Below are positions 10,610 through 23,940 of a stretch of DNA of 64,000 nt, in pieces (position 1 is the first letter of the stretch; each line of letters opens with the position of its first letter). The notes beneath the pieces were generated by a model, which saw only the letters and a list, made by a program, of their open reading frames with translations, searched no databases and was not told where the DNA came from. Source of the DNA: Rattus norvegicus (Eukaryota; Chordata; Mammalia; Rodentia; Muridae); the NCBI RefSeq assembly GCF_036323735.1, contig NC_086020.1, positions 122,832,710 to 122,896,709 on the forward strand. The letters are read 5' to 3'. The translations under genes were made by a program, and so were the position numbers.

Positions 10610-11540
10610 AGACATCACACTATGCTATGATGAAACACCACGACTGAGAGCAAGTTGGGGAGGGAAGGGCTTATGTACTCTCATACTTTAGGTCACAGTC
10701 CATCATTGAGAGAAAGCAGGGCAGGAACTCAAGTGGGAACTGAGGTAGAGACCAAGGAGGGATAAAGCTTACAAGAACTTGGTAAACTTCTGTTCAGCTA
10801 GCTTTCTCTTGTAGGCCAGGCCTGCCTGCCTAAGGATGGTACTATCTACAGCGATGTTGTGTGACAAAGCACTTCCAGAGAGATGCAATACACACCTCTA
10901 CTCACCCCAGTTAGGAAGCCATGACAGAACAAAGTGTGGATGCCACTAAAGTTTTATGGGGTTTAGTTATAGGAATATGGGTAAGGAGTTATTTACAGGA
11001 GCAGAAAGGACTCAAAGACATCTGCATCACCAAAACCCACCCACCCCAGCATGGGTGTTAGCTCATAAAGCTGGGAACTTGGAGCACACTGCACAGCCTG
11101 CAGGCAGCTCAACAGGTTGGAAAGTGTTCTTTCCAAGTGACTCAGTTGGTCTACACCTTTCCCTGGCAGCTCATTCGGTTTCTGCTTCTTCCAGGCAACT
11201 TGGCTTCTATGAGTCTTCTTTTCAGTTTAGTTTGTTTGAGAGTTACTCAGTCACTTGGCTTGTTTACCCTGGAAAGGAGGGGGCTAATGAATCTGGTTGG
11301 TTTCAGAGACTTCCTGGACCTATTTTGAGTTGTTTATTTGTCTTGCTTAAGGATCTTCCATGTCAAATGAACTGTTCCAATCTCAGGAAACAGTTATACA
11401 ACAAGGACCAGGCCCTCTTCCACCAATCATCAGTCAAGACAATTCCTAACAGACATACCCACAGGCTAATCTGATGAAAGCAATTCCTCTTTCCAGGTGA
11501 CTCTTAAAATGTGTCAAGTAAACATTAAAGACTAACCATC
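10610..11540 (-). mobile_element. Long rodent LTR-like/composite interspersed repeat
   Basis: It starts with the motif ctatgatgaaacaccacgac, shared in this window with 25015, 27365 and 45056. It continues through a middle part typical of a common rodent repeat (gacttcctggacctatttt, ccacaggctaatctgatg) and ends with tgtcaagtaaacattaaaga and accatcat. The 172-codon frame at 10956-11474 lies wholly inside it and is not a gene. Orientation is inferred from related copies that end in an AATAAACC-like signal on the minus strand. The family name is uncertain. Confidence 0.55.
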
Positions 11541-12190
11541 ATGCTCTCTGGTGGCTGTGGAGTGTGTTAATGCCATTTGTCTTCTCCAAACTCCCAAATC
11601 GCTGTCACTTAGGCTGAAAATTCTCCAAAATGTGAATTACAGATCTGTCTATCTTTCCTGAATATAAACATAGTAATAGGAAGAGTGTTACTGACTTGGG
11701 AATGTCCAACTACCTGTAAAAATCTTGATAGAAAGATATAGTATGCAGGAATGAAACGAAAAACCATTGTCCAAGAAATTTCAAGTACTACTCGAAAGTG
11801 TTAATGGAATACCAAAAGGAAGAAATGAAGAGAAATATATAGATGAGCTATATAAACATTCTATCTTATGGAAGTATTTGAAGGACCATTTGAATGATTA
11901 GATAATTATGATAGAAGTTTCTGGAAATGGTTGTATTAAAAAAAAGAATACTATTGTTTTAATTGCTAATCAGTACTCAGTTTTCATTTTTTTGATATTT
12001 ATTTTGGAGCCTTTTCCATTGGATGGAAAAAAAAACACTCAAAAACAAAAACAAAATAAAAAAAGAAAAGAAAAAAGTCAAGAAAACAAGATAAATAACC
12101 AGGAAATGAGTTTGTCCAAAGTAGAGTAATTTAGTTATTTTTTTGAAGACTGATGCTTAAGAAAATGGTATTCCATGGTAAATGCTTTGT
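11541..12190. other. AT-rich sequence, no gene seen
   Basis: AT-rich, with an A-rich stretch at about 12027-12080. The 73-codon frame here is lysine-rich low complexity. I recognise no element. Confidence 0.5.
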
Positions 12191-12790
12191 TCACTTACCC
12201 TACAATTCCATTACAGCCATTTTGAAGGACTAAGAGAAACAGGCTAGAAGTTATTAATAGGCATTTTATCTCTACGTGATACAAATATAGGCCAGATCAG
12301 ACCAGACTAAAAGCAGATAAATGAAGGTTTATTAGGTTTATTGGGGTCATTGGTCCCAAGGAATGGGGACAGGGAAGTTCCATGTCAGGGTTAAGGCAAG
12401 GGGGTTTTATAGATCTTAAACAAAGGGTGATGACGTGTTGGCTAGGAGCTGACGCTGTGCCCATATATGATCAAATGTTGAGTCTCTACACAGGCACCCT
12501 TAGGTGGGTTGCAAGAAACACAAAGGCAAGGGGTGAAGATGTGTCAGTCAGGAGTTTTCTCTGTGCAGTGGGATTGAAAGGAGGACAGATGGGGTTTCCC
12601 AGCTAGTGCAGGGCAAGCAGGGGTTCCAACCAGACAATTTGCTTACCTGTTCTACAACTCCATTACAGCAGTCTCGGAGGGCTCAGAGATACAGGCTGGA
12701 AGTTACATCTAATTTCACCATAACCTTGAATGTAGCTATTTTTAGCCTAACTAAGGAGGACTTGAGCTGTCCTTGTGAACTGTTGGCCTC
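12191..12790 (-). mobile_element. Possible LTR fragment bounded by imperfect direct repeats
   Basis: A segment of about 400 bases lies between two diverged copies of a roughly 60-bp sequence (12194-12253 and 12642-12703; both read acttaccc/cttacctg, then aca(a)ctccattacag, then acaggct(a/g)gaagtta). On the minus strand the segment contains an AATAAACC-type polyadenylation-like signal near 12325, which suggests an LTR. The family was not identified. Confidence 0.35.
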
Positions 12791-13629
12791 TTGTTGAAAA
12801 TAAATGTTTCTAACGACAAGCTCATTCAAGGCTTCTCTCAGATATTCTTACCTTCATCTTCCTCAGCCATTGGGAGGCTGCCCCAGTGGCCATGGCTAGT
12901 GGCAAGCTTCTACCTGAGTTACTCAATACTGCCTCGCAAACACATTCTGGTTGCTATAGTTTTGAGTTCCTATTAAGCAGTTGATTTAGCAGTTGAGTTA
13001 TTTCTGTTATGAGGCAGTATATTGCACTTCGTAGAAAATCCCCTATGAGGCACCATCCCAGGGCAGGTGTCCCATGTGACTCTGGACATGGGACTTTAGG
13101 AGACTATAGCACTTGCAAAGTTAGACATTAAGGTCACTCCATCCTGCTGCTCTCCCATCCTGGCAGCAGCATCTGCCTCATGTTTCGAGGAAACTGTTCT
13201 CGCCTCATCCTGTGAGCATGTCATCTATCCAAGAGGCAGGGAGGAAAGAAGTATGGTAGCTTCCTTCACTGATATTTCCAGAAAAATCATACACATTTTC
13301 ATTTACATCTCATTAGATGAAACTTCATGACAAGTCTACGCATAGCTGCTGAAGTGTCTGGTACATAGGCCAGAAAACAATCTTAAATGTTGTTCCTGGA
13401 GCTATCCACCTCATTTTTTGTTGGCTTAGTTCTAGGCTGGCTGGACCATGAGCCCTAAAGATCTGCCTTTTTTCATCTTCCTAGATCTGCTTTGCAGACA
13501 TGGATCACCATGCCTGGCTTTATTTTCCTATCACCCTGAGTTCTGAAGCTCACACAGGATTCATGCTTGCACGACAGACACTTTTTTGATTTGATTTTCT
13601 TCCCCAGTCCAGGCAATAGTATGCCTGAT
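12791..13629. other. Apparently unique sequence
   Basis: No repeat, exon or RNA gene recognised. Confidence 0.45.
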
Positions 13630-13992
13630 ATATCATTTCTTTTTTTTGTCACTATAACCAAATACCCAACACAGACAACTTAAGAAAGAAAGGGCATATT
13701 TCAGCTCACATTTGTAGGATATTCTTCATCATGATGGAGGAGACATGGTTGTCTCTAGGTTGTGGCTGCAAGAGGGTGAGGCTGCTTGCTCAGATCTCTG
13801 CACACCATGGGACAGAGATAGGAGAGGAAATGGTGCCTTGTTATAACTCTCAAAATCCTCCCTCAGTGACCCACTTAATTTAGCAATGCACTACCTCTAA
13901 AGGTTCCACAACTTCCCCCTGGAATCATCATCTGGGAACCAAATGTTCAAACACATGAGCCATTGGAGACATTTTATATTCAAATCATGGCA
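13630..13992 (-). mobile_element. Solo MaLR-type LTR
   Basis: The plus strand shows the antisense MaLR pattern: tgtcactataaccaaatacc, then a heattcagctcaca-like region after aagaaagaaaggg, atcatgatggaggagaca, and the closing ggagacattttatattcaaa. The same order occurs in the LTR pair at 15970-16325 and 17698-17878. MaLRs are non-autonomous ERVL-related elements; no coding capacity is present. Confidence 0.65.
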
Positions 13993-15969
13993 CTCTGATA
14001 AGCTCTGAGGACTCCAGACTAAAGAAGGAAGCAATGGAGATGGAAGACAGCTATTACGCAGTATTGAAGTGAAAGTTGGGACTACAGAAATGAGAGAAGA
14101 GAATCAACATTAGATAGTACTGTTCAAAGTTCTCTCAGAAATGCTGTGAGGTCTATTGTGTGTTCCCTGAAGTGGCTGAGTTGCCTTTAAACAAAGCTCC
14201 TGCCGACTGGGTTTTGATGTCTTGTTTCTTTTGGGCGCTACTGTTTTCCACTGGCATGAGATCTGTACTGGTTTCTCACAGTCTGGTGTGTGAGAGAGGA
14301 CTCTGCTTGGGTGTAACCTGAGCAATCTTTGGGAAACCCCTTCCCAGCAGCCATGCGGGAAGCCACGTCGGATGGGCTGAACGGTAGACTGGGAAGAGAG
14401 TTGAGATGATCTGTTAGTATTTTGAAAGGGCTCCTGAAGCTCACAGGCTAATTTTCTCTTATATTGAGCAATGCTTACTGATTGAGACTTCCTAAAGAAC
14501 CAACCTATAGCTGTTTTGAATAGAGGTTGAAAGCCAATGTTGGTTGTAAGCAAACTTTACGATGTCCATTAATTAGCACTTCCAGGAGCAATCAACAGAG
14601 GTAAACTTGGAGTCAGATAAACAATGAAGGCTTTAGTTTGTTTGTTTAGCCTGCGTGTATCCTATGTAATATTTGGAATTCACCTGAACTAGAAAGTGCA
14701 GCTGAGTTTTTTAAAGTTCAGTGTAACTGGGTCACCTGTAGTTTATGTACTGGGACTGTCCATCTCATGCTTTCTGCTATCCGGTCTCTTTACTCTGTGC
14801 CATGGAAGCACCTTCTAACAAGGCTCTATTTCTCCACTCTATTACATCAGACTGACTTTGTGACCCATAAGACATAGCCAAAGAGACATTGTGCAAACCA
14901 GGGCATGCAGACTAAAATTCTCATGTGGTTCCCATCTTCGCTCTACCAGAACCCTACAGCTATATGTGTCAAACGTGTAACAGTTGCCAAGAGGAACCAC
15001 ATGGAAAGAGGAGGCCTCAGTCTGATTAAAAGAGGCCATTGCTGATCTAGGGCTCTTGGAAACCTACAGATGATTTTCAAATGAGTTAGGTGAATGAACC
15101 AGCCGGCCAAGGCACAGAATGCTGGTAGAGATGCCATACTGGAGTTGGGACCTATTATACTTTGGGGTTCATCTTCTGCACAACAATAGATAGTTGATAT
15201 AGTCTCACTCAGTACAAATATTTAAAAGTGTAAAATCTTTGTACTCATATCAGGTATGGTCTGTCTCCAACAGGATGTGTAAACTAACAGTCTTCAATAC
15301 AAAAATGCAAGCTATATGAAACATTTAAAAACATAGTTATACCATATAAGCATGGTCATAATGATAAAAGAAGGAAAATAACTAGAATTCAAGAATAAAA
15401 ATGAATGACCAACCTTCAGGTTCAAGAATGCCGGGACTGGAAGTCATGACCAGGTGACAGGAAAGAGCGAAGGCCAGAAGGAGACAGCTGTATTTCTTCT
15501 TGTTCAGGCCTGCTCTTAAGAACTGTTAAGCACATATGGAGAACCACAGAGTATGATCTGAAGACTGACAAATTTTCTCTAAAAATCAGCTTTACAGGCC
15601 AATCACTAATTCCACTCAGGTCCCACAGTGCCCTCCTCAGGTTTACCCAGGGAATCTGGAGGCCCCAAAATGACTCCTACCTCCAGCCAGCCCTTCCTCC
15701 TCATTTCTGCACCTCAAACAAGGGAGGTTAAGACCAGTCCAAGTCAAAGCCAGAACAGAAACTGAGTGGATTAAGTACCTTTCCCAGGCTATTCTCAAAT
15801 GACAGTGAATCTACATCTATTCCTGAGAATGAGGAGGAATGGACAGATATTCTTAGGTAGCAAGGGTTTTAAATATGGTTAATAGAACTAATAGAACATG
15901 AATCTCAAGCTAACTGAGCATAGATAGACTCATGATATGCCAGGTTTTAAACCATCCATGATTAAGTTG
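13993..15969. other. Apparently unique sequence, no gene seen
   Basis: Open frames of up to 147 codons (minus strand, 14110-14553) overlap other frames and have no recognisable motif, signal peptide or family resemblance. I treat them as chance. Confidence 0.45.
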
Positions 15970-16325
15970 CTTTCTGATGGTGTATCAGCTAGTTTTCTTG
16001 CTGCTTTGAAAAATTTCCTGACAGAAGCAACTCATGGGAGGAAAAAATTATTCCAGCCTCTGGTATCAGAAATTCTTACCTTTAACAGTAGGGAAAAAAA
16101 ATCAGCCAGCCCTTGGAGACAGCAGCTGCTCCTATTGCATTCTATAGACAGGAAGGAGAGAGCTCAGGGCCAGAACCAAGGCTGACTATAATCTCGAAGT
16201 GTCTCATCCCTAGACACCCACTTCCATTAGTAAGGCCCTAGTTCCTAAGGTCTCTACATACAAGAGAAACAAAAGTTTGAAACATAAGTCTGTGGAAGAC
16301 ATTTCAAATCCAAGCCAGAACATCC
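15970..16325 (-). mobile_element. MaLR LTR, left copy of a provirus
   Basis: Antisense MaLR LTR, from tgtatcagctagttttcttg to gaagacatttcaaatccaag. It pairs with the right LTR that starts at 17698; because the element is on the minus strand, this is its 3' LTR. Confidence 0.65.
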
Positions 16326-17697
16326 TGGCCCTGAACATCATAGGCTCAGAGCTAACTCATAAGACAAAGTACATTCTTTTAACTTCAAAAGTCCCTAGAT
16401 TTTTAACTCTTAGTTCAAAGTCTTTTCTTAGACTCAAGACAAATTCTTAGTTTTTAGCTCTATATGATCACAGGTTATGATCGAGGTTACATATTACATA
16501 CTACCAGTATTTAATAACAGGGCAAATACCCTCACCCAAAAAGTAAGGAATAGGGACACCAGAGGAAAATGGAGTCAAAGAAAGATGAAACCCAGCAGGA
16601 CTATAGCTACAAAAGCTTACAGCTTTGTGTTTGGCATCTGGGACACTTGGTGGCATGATGTGAGGTTGGGCAGCCCCACCTCTACATCCCTGCTATTTCT
16701 GGCCCATGTATCCTCTCTCTGGGGTCATTTCCACTTGGCTTCAGCATCTTTCCTCAGCAAATGCTCCATGTATCCAACATCCTGTGGTCTCAATTGCAAC
16801 TTATCTTTCATCTTTAAAGCTTTTTGCATTGTCTCATAAGACCTCTCTATGGAGACTTGACCTTACACTGCTCACAGTCACAGACTTCTGCTGAAATCTT
16901 GGTACCAGGTCCCCTAACCTCATGACCTTTGTATTCTGCAGGTCTGCAAAATACTATGTGGAAAGTAATTAAAATGTAGCGGGGTCTCCCTAAGAACTTA
17001 GAGCCCTGATGGAGTGATGTGCTCATATTCTTTCAGACAGTGTCTTTTTAGGTGACTGAATTTTTTATACCCTAAAACCATTCATGGTGGGGTGTTCCCC
17101 ATTTTTGCTGCCCCAGTACAGCATCCTCAATTTTCCCTAATTTCCTATTCTAACGATTACAAGCATTTTCCTTTATTGGCAATGTCTGTCTGTAGCATGT
17201 TTAGTATGCTCATATTCCTTTCTCTGTGAAATTATATTTCTACTTCTTTCCACTCTGTTTTTTTTCTTCTCTTCTATCATCATGAAACTGACAAAATCCA
17301 GCCACCAATAACTGTGGCAATGCCTAACTGTCTTGCTATCTAGAAATTTCCTCTGTGAAATAATTTAGTCCACTATTTCTGAATGTTCCCTCAGCATTTC
17401 AGGACATAGATAAAACATAGATTGTTGACTGGAATGTAGCATGGTTATTCTCTAGTCAAACTCTTATAGAGTCTGCTCCAACCTGAAACCTCATGAGCAC
17501 AGTCTTAACTCCACATTTCTGCCTATATCTGACCTTCCAAATTGCCATGAGAATAGAACATTATACTCAACTTTCAGCATCTTCATGGTTTTCTAAACTC
17601 TTCCATAGTCCTACCATGAGCCAGTTCCAAAGACTAAAGACCTTCCTGGCCAGGTTTATTACAACAATAACCCCACTCTTGGTACTAATTCTTTGTA
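16326..17697 (-). mobile_element. MaLR internal region (non-coding remnant)
   Basis: The sequence follows the antisense layout of mammalian MaLR internal regions: aactcttagttcaaagtctt near the left LTR, a middle part with ggcagccccacctctaca, and gagccagttccaaagac followed by ccccactcttggtactaatt immediately before the right LTR. No reading frame is conserved; MaLR internal regions do not normally encode replication proteins. Confidence 0.65.
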
Positions 17698-17878
17698 TTA
17701 GTTTCTCCACCATTGTGACGATCTCTGACAAAAACAATTCAAAGGAGGAAAGATTTATTTGGACTATCATTTCAGAGGTCATGGCTCATAAAAGTAGAGA
17801 AGGCATGATGGTGGTAGCCACAAGCTGTCTGGATGTTTGTGGCTGTGACTGTTCATCTGACATGAATAAGAAACACTT
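17698..17878 (-). mobile_element. MaLR LTR, right copy, part 1 (split by L1)
   Basis: Antisense LTR beginning ttagtttctccaccattgtg, with aggaggaaagatttatttgg. It is interrupted at 17878 by the L1 insertion and resumes at 24725. Being on the minus strand, this is the 5' LTR of the provirus. Confidence 0.65.
17868..17878 (+). repeat. Target-site duplication, left copy (plus-strand L1)
   Basis: AAGAAACACTT, repeated exactly at 24714-24724. Confidence 0.85.
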
Positions 17879-18999
17879 TTAGTGAGACATCCTGAGACCG
17901 CAGGACAGACTGCCAACTCTGCACGCCTCTGCCCACATCCTTGGTCCAAGGGGAAACTGCACAGGGCCTCTGGGCACAGGAATATAGGAACAGACAGGCA
18001 CCAATACCCACAGTTCTGGTCTGTGCCCAAGACCGAACTGAACAGGCCAAAGAGCTCCCTGCACCCAAGTCCTGTGGGGGAGAGATCTGGACCCTCAGAC
18101 ATGTGGATACTCCTGAGAAGAATACACTCTGCCCACAGTCCGGACCCAAGAGAGAATCACATAGTGCCAACTGTGCCCGCTGGGTGCAAGGACCTACACG
18201 AGCAACCAGGGGCAGGACCCTTTGATTCTTGCCCATGCCTAGAGCTGGAAGACAGTCACCAGAAGTGCTGCCACAGCTGAGAGCAGAAGTAAGACCCACT
18301 TTTCTGCTACCAAGTGACCTGCCTGGTAGATTCAGGATACACAGAGGCAGAATTCCTCTGGGTCAGGGCACTTTCTATTTCTGGCTCTGCCCAGAAGTGA
18401 ACTGAAACCATCCCACAGCTCCCTGCACCCAAATCCCATGGAGAAGAGAGCTGATCACCCAGGAGTGCAGACATCCGGAGACTGCAAGACAGTCTGCCAC
18501 CTCTGCACACCTCTGCCCACATCCCTGGTCCAAGGGAAAATTGCACAGGGCCTATGGGCACAGGGATATAGGAACAGACAGGCACCAGTATGCACAGTTC
18601 TGGTCTGTGCCCAGGACTGAACTGAACAGGCCAAACAGCTCCCTGCACCCAAATCCCGTAGAGGAGAGAGCTGGACTCTCAGAAGTGTGGAAATTCGTGA
18701 GAAGTCAGAGGAGAATACCCTCTGCCCACAGTCCAGACCCAAGAGGGAATTGAACAGTGCCAACTGTGCCCACTGGGTTCAAATGCATATGAGCAATCAG
18801 GGTAAGGATCCTTTGATTCCTGCCCATGCCTAGAGATGGAAGACAGTCTCCAGGAGTGCCGACACACTTGAAATCAGAACACCTGTTCTCAGGAAAGAAA
18901 ACAGGAAAACAGTTCTACAAGAGTGCTGACCCAGAGGCCTACAACAGGGTCAAGTAATTCTCAGAAACAGCAAGACAAGCAAATACCAGAGACAATCCA
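17879..18999 (+). promoter_or_regulatory. L1 5'-UTR with tandem promoter monomers
   Basis: Two homologous blocks start at 17887 (acatcctgagacc) and 18471 (acatccggagact), a period of 584 bases. Both include ggtccaaggg, gggcacagg(a/g)atatagg, tctggtctgtgccca and cctttgattc(t/c)tgccca. In rodent L1s such monomers carry promoter activity; whether this copy still does is unknown. Reading frames on either strand here (up to 148 codons) come from this GC-richer non-coding DNA. Confidence 0.85.
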
Positions 19000-19924
19000 A
19001 TGGCTAGAGGCAAGCACAGGAACCTAAGCAACAGAAACCAAGACTATTTGGAATCATCAGAGCCCAGTACTCCCACCAAAGAAAATACTGGATATCCAAA
19101 CACACCAGAAAAGCAAGATTTAGATTTAAAATCACATTTTTTGATAATGATGGAGGACTTTAAGAAACACATGAAGAACTCTCTTAGAGAAATGCAGGAA
19201 AACACAAGTAAACAAGCAAAAGCCCTTAGAGAGGAAACACAAAAATCCCTGAAAGAATTACATGAAAACACAACCAGACAGGTGAAGGAATTGAAAATGG
19301 AAATAGAAATAATAAAGAAAGCACAAATGGAGACAACCCTGGATATAGAAAACCAAAGGAAGAGACAAGGAGCAGTAGATTCAAGTATCACCAACAGAAT
19401 ACAAGAGATAGAAGAGAGAATCTCAGGGACAGAAGATACCATAGAAAACATCGACACAACTGTCAAAGATAAAACGCAAAAAGCTCCTACCCCAAAACAT
19501 ACAGGAAATCCAGGACACAATGAGAAGATCAAACCTAAGGGTAATAGGTACAGAAGAAAGTGAGGACTCCTAATTTAAAGGAGCAGTAAATATATTCAAC
19601 AAAATTATAGAAGAAAACTTCCCTAACCTAAAGAAAGAGATACCCATAAACATAAAAGAAGCCTACAGAACTCCAAATACATTGAACCAGAAGAGAAATT
19701 CCTCCCATCACATAATAGTTAAAACACCAAATGCACAAAACAAAGAAAGAATATTTAAAGCAATAAGGGAAAAAGGTCAAGTGACATATAAAGGCAGATG
19801 TATAAGAATTATACCAGACTTATCACCAGAGACTATGAAAGACAGAAGATCCTGGACAGATGTCATAAAGACCGTAAGAGAACACAAATGCCAGCCCAAG
19901 TTACTGTATCTAGCTCTCAATTAA
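19000..19924 (+). pseudogene. L1 ORF1 remnant (plus-strand L1)
   Basis: ORF1 encodes the L1 nucleic-acid-binding chaperone that trimerises through a coiled coil and packages L1 RNA. The ATG at 19000 opens MARGKHRN, the usual L1 amino terminus, followed by a Ser/Thr/Pro-rich head and a Lys/Glu/Gln-rich heptad region (about residues 45-110). The first frame stops at 19563 after 187 codons. The RNA-binding middle and C-terminal part resumes in another frame at 19682-19924 (it contains a RIIPDLSPETMKDRR-type stretch). The product is therefore truncated and lacks its C-terminal domain. Confidence in the identity is high; function is lost. Confidence 0.93.
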
Positions 19925-20120
19925 CATAGATGGAGAAACCAAGATATTCCATGACAACACCAAATTTACACAATATCTTTCTACAAATTCAGCCCTACAA
20001 AGGATAATAGATGGAAAACTCCAACACAAGGAGAGAAACTACACCGTATAGAAAAAAAGAATATAATTTCCTTGGAATGAAACCAAAAGAGAGACAAATA
20101 AACATAATTCGACATCTGAC

Positions 20121-23100
20121 AACGAAAATAACAGGAAATGACAATCACTATTCCTTAATATCTCTCAACAACAATGGACTCAATTCCCCAATAAAAAGAC
20201 GTAGACTAACAAACTGGATACATAAAGAGGACCCAGCATTTTGCTGCATGCAGGAAACATACCTCAGAGACAAAGACAGACAGTACCTCAGAGTAAATGG
20301 TTGGAAAACAACTTTCCAAGCAAATGGTCCAAAGAAGCAAGCTGGAGTTGCCATTCTAATATCAAATAAAATTAACTTTCAACTGAAAGTCATTTTAAAA
20401 AGATAAGGAAGGACACTTCATATTCATCAAAGGAAAAATCCACCAAGATGAACTCTCAATCCTAAATATCTATGCTCCAAATGCAAGGGCAACTACATTC
20501 ATAAAAGAAACCTTACTAAAGCTCAAAGTGCACACTGCACCTCACACAATAATAGTAGGAGATTTCAACACCCCACTCTCATCAATGGACAGATCAGGGA
20601 AACAGAAATTAAACAGAGACATAGAGAAACTAACAGAAGTTATGAACCAAATGGATTTAACGGATATTTATAGAACATTCCATCCTAAATCAAAAGTATA
20701 TACCTTCTTCTCAGCACATCATGGAACCTTCTCAAAAATGGACCACATAATTGGTCACAAAACAGGCCTCAACAGATACAGAAAGATAGAAATAATCCAA
20801 TGCATCCTAAGACTGGTGTTCAATAACAACAATAATGACAGAAAACCACATATACATGGAAGTTGAACAATGCTCTGCTCAATTACAACTTGGTCAAGGA
20901 AGAGATAAAGAAAGAAATTAAAGATTTCTTACAATTTAATGAAAATGAAGATGCAACATTCCCAATCTTATGGAACACAATGAAAGTGGTACTAAGAGGA
21001 AAATTCATAGCTCTGAGTGCCTGCAAAAAGAAACAGAAGAGAGCATATGTCAGCAACTTGACAGGACTCACAAAAGCTCTAGAACAAAAAGAAATAAATA
21101 AACCTAAGAGGAGTAGAAGGCAGGAAATAATCAAACTCAGGACTGAAATCAATCAAGTAGAAATGAGAAGGACTATACAAAGAATCAACAAAACCAGGAG
21201 CTGGTTCTTTGAGAAAACATCAACAAGATAGATAAACCCTTAGCCAGACTAACCAGAGGTCACAGAGTGTATCCAAATTAACAAAATCAGAAATGAAAAG
21301 GGAGACATAACAACAGAATCTGAAGAAATTAAAAAAAAAAAACATCAGATCCTACGACAAAAGCCTATATTCAAGAAAACTGGAAAATCTGGAGGAAATG
21401 GACAATTTTCTAGACAGATACCAGGTACCAAAGTTAAATCAGGAACAAATAAACCATCTAAACAACTCCATAACTCCTAAAGAAATAGAAGCAGTCATTA
21501 AAGGTCTCCCAACCAAAAGGAGCCCAGGTCCAGACCAGTTTAGTGCAGAATTCTATCAGACCTTCATAGAAGACCTCATACCAATACTATCCAAACTATT
21601 CCACAAAATTGAAACAGATAAAGCACTATCAAATTCCTTCTATGAAGCCACAATTGCTCTTACACCAAAACCACCCAAAGACTCAACAAGAAATAGAACT
21701 TCAGACTACTTTCCCTTATTAATATTGACACACAAAAAAAAACCTCAATAAAATTCTTTCAAACCGAATCCAAGAACACATCAAAATGATCATCCATCAT
21801 GATCAAGTAGGCTTCATCCCAGTGATGCAGGATGGTTTAATATATGAAAACCCATCAATGTAATCCACTATATAAACAAACTCAAAGATAAGAACCACAT
21901 CATGAATGATTATTTCATTAGATGCTAAGAAAGCATTTGACAAAATTCAATACCCCTTCATGATAAAAGTCCTGGAAAGATCAGGAATTGAAGGCTCATA
22001 TATAAACATCATAAAAGAAATATACAGCAAGCCAGTAGCTAACATCAAACTAAATGGAGAGAAACTTGAAGCAATCCCATTAAAATCAGGGACTAGACAA
22101 GGCTGCCCACTGTCTCCCTACTTATCCAATATAGTACTCAAAGTTCTAGACAGAGCAATCAGACAACGAAAGGAGATCAAAGGTATACAAATTGGAAGGG
22201 AAGAAATCAAAATATCACTATTTGCAGATGATATGATAGTGTACTTAAGTGACCCCAAAAGTTTCACCAGAAAACTACTTAACCTGATAAACAACCTCAG
22301 CAAAGTGTTGGGGTATAAAATTAACTCAAACAAATCAGTAGCCTTCCTATACTCAAAAGATAACAGGCTGAGAAAGGATTAAGGAAATGACACCCTTCAC
22401 AATAGTCCCAAACAACATAAAATATCTTGGTGTGACTTTAACCAAGCAAGTGAAAGATCTGTATTACAAGAAATTCAAGTCTCTGAAGAAAGAAATTGAG
22501 GAAGATCTCAGAAGATGGAAAGATCTTCCATGCTCATGGATTGGCAGGATCAATACAGTAAAGATGGGCCTTTTGCCAAAAGCAATCTACAGATTCAATG
22601 CAATTCCCATCAAAATTCCTACTCAATTCTTTACAGAGATAGAAAGAGCAATTTGCAAATTCATTTGGAATAACAAAATACCCAGGATAGCAAAAACTAT
22701 ACTCAACAATAAAAGAACTTCTGGGGGAATCACCATCCCTGACTTCAAGTGGCAATACAGAGCAATAGTCATAAAAACTGTATGGCATTGGTACAGAGAA
22801 AGGCAGATAGATCAGTGGAACAGAATTGAAGACCCAGAAATGAACCCACACAATTATGGTCACTTGATCTTTGACAAAGGAGCTAAAACCATCCAATGGA
22901 AGAAAGATAGCATTTTCAACAAATGGTGCTGGTTCAACTGGAGGTCAGCACATAGAAGAATGCAAATTGATCCATTCTTATCACCAGGTACAAAGCTTAA
23001 ATCCAAGTGGATCAAGGACCTCCACATCAAACAAGATATACTCAAACTAATAGAAGAAAATGTGGGGAAGAAAACACATGGGCACTGGCAAAAATTTCCT

Positions 23101-23940
23101 GAACAAAGCACCAATGGCTCATGCTCTAAGATCAAGAATCGACAAATGGGACCCCATAAAACTGCAAAGCTTCTGTAAGTCAAAACCACTGTCATTAGGA
23201 CAAAATGGCAACCAACAGATTGGGAAAAGATGTTTACCAATCCTATATCTGATAGAGGGCTAATATCCAAAATATACAAAGAACTCAAGAAGTTAGACTC
23301 CAGAGCCAAATAACCCTATTAAAATATGGGGTACAGAACTAAAAAAAAAACATTCTCAGCTGAGGGATATCGAATGGCTGTGAAACACCTAAAGAAATGT
23401 TCAACATTCTTAGTCATCAGGGAAATGCAAATCAAAACAACACTGAGATTCCACCTCACAACAGTCAGAATTGCTAAGATCAAAAACTCAGGTGATAGCA
23501 GATTCTGACGAGGATTGGGAGAAAGAGGAACACTCCTCCACTGTTGCTGGGATTGCAAACTGTTACAACCACTCTGGAAATCAGTCTGGAGGTTCCTCAG
23601 AAAATTGGACATTCCACTACCTGAGGATCCAGCTATACCTCTTTTGGATATATACCCAAAAGATGCTCCAACATACAACAAAGACACATGGTCCTCTATG
23701 TTCATAGCAGCCTTATTTATAATAGCCAGAAGCTGGAAAGAACCCAGATGCCCTTCAACAGAGGAATGGATTCAAAAAATGTGGTACATCTACACAATGG
23801 GGTACTACTCAGCTATCAAAAACAATGACTTCATGAAATTCATAGACAAATGGATGGAACTAGAAAATATCATCTTGAATGAGGTAACTCAATCACAGAA
23901 AAGCACACATGGTATGCACTCATGGATAAGTGGATATTAG
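20121..23940 (+). pseudogene. L1 ORF2 remnant (plus-strand L1)
   Basis: ORF2 normally encodes an endonuclease and reverse transcriptase that nick target DNA and prime reverse transcription. The apurinic-like endonuclease is seen in pieces: the NGLNSP start near 20170, a QET motif at about 20251, and GDFNTPLSS at about 20560. The reverse transcriptase is split across frames: the SPGPDQF region near 21520, the SGTRQGCPLSP region near 22090, and the catalytic FADD at 22221-22232. A C-terminal Cys/His-type region (LLHCCWDCK) is near 23540. At least six frame breaks separate the pieces: 20406, 20866, 21231, 21751, 22382 and 23178. It cannot make a working protein. Confidence 0.94.

Noticed and set aside
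10956..11474. 172-codon open frame
   Set aside because: It lies entirely inside a common rodent interspersed repeat and has no recognisable protein similarity.
17779..18763. Open frames up to 148 codons on both strands
   Set aside because: They lie within the L1 5'-UTR monomers, which are non-coding.
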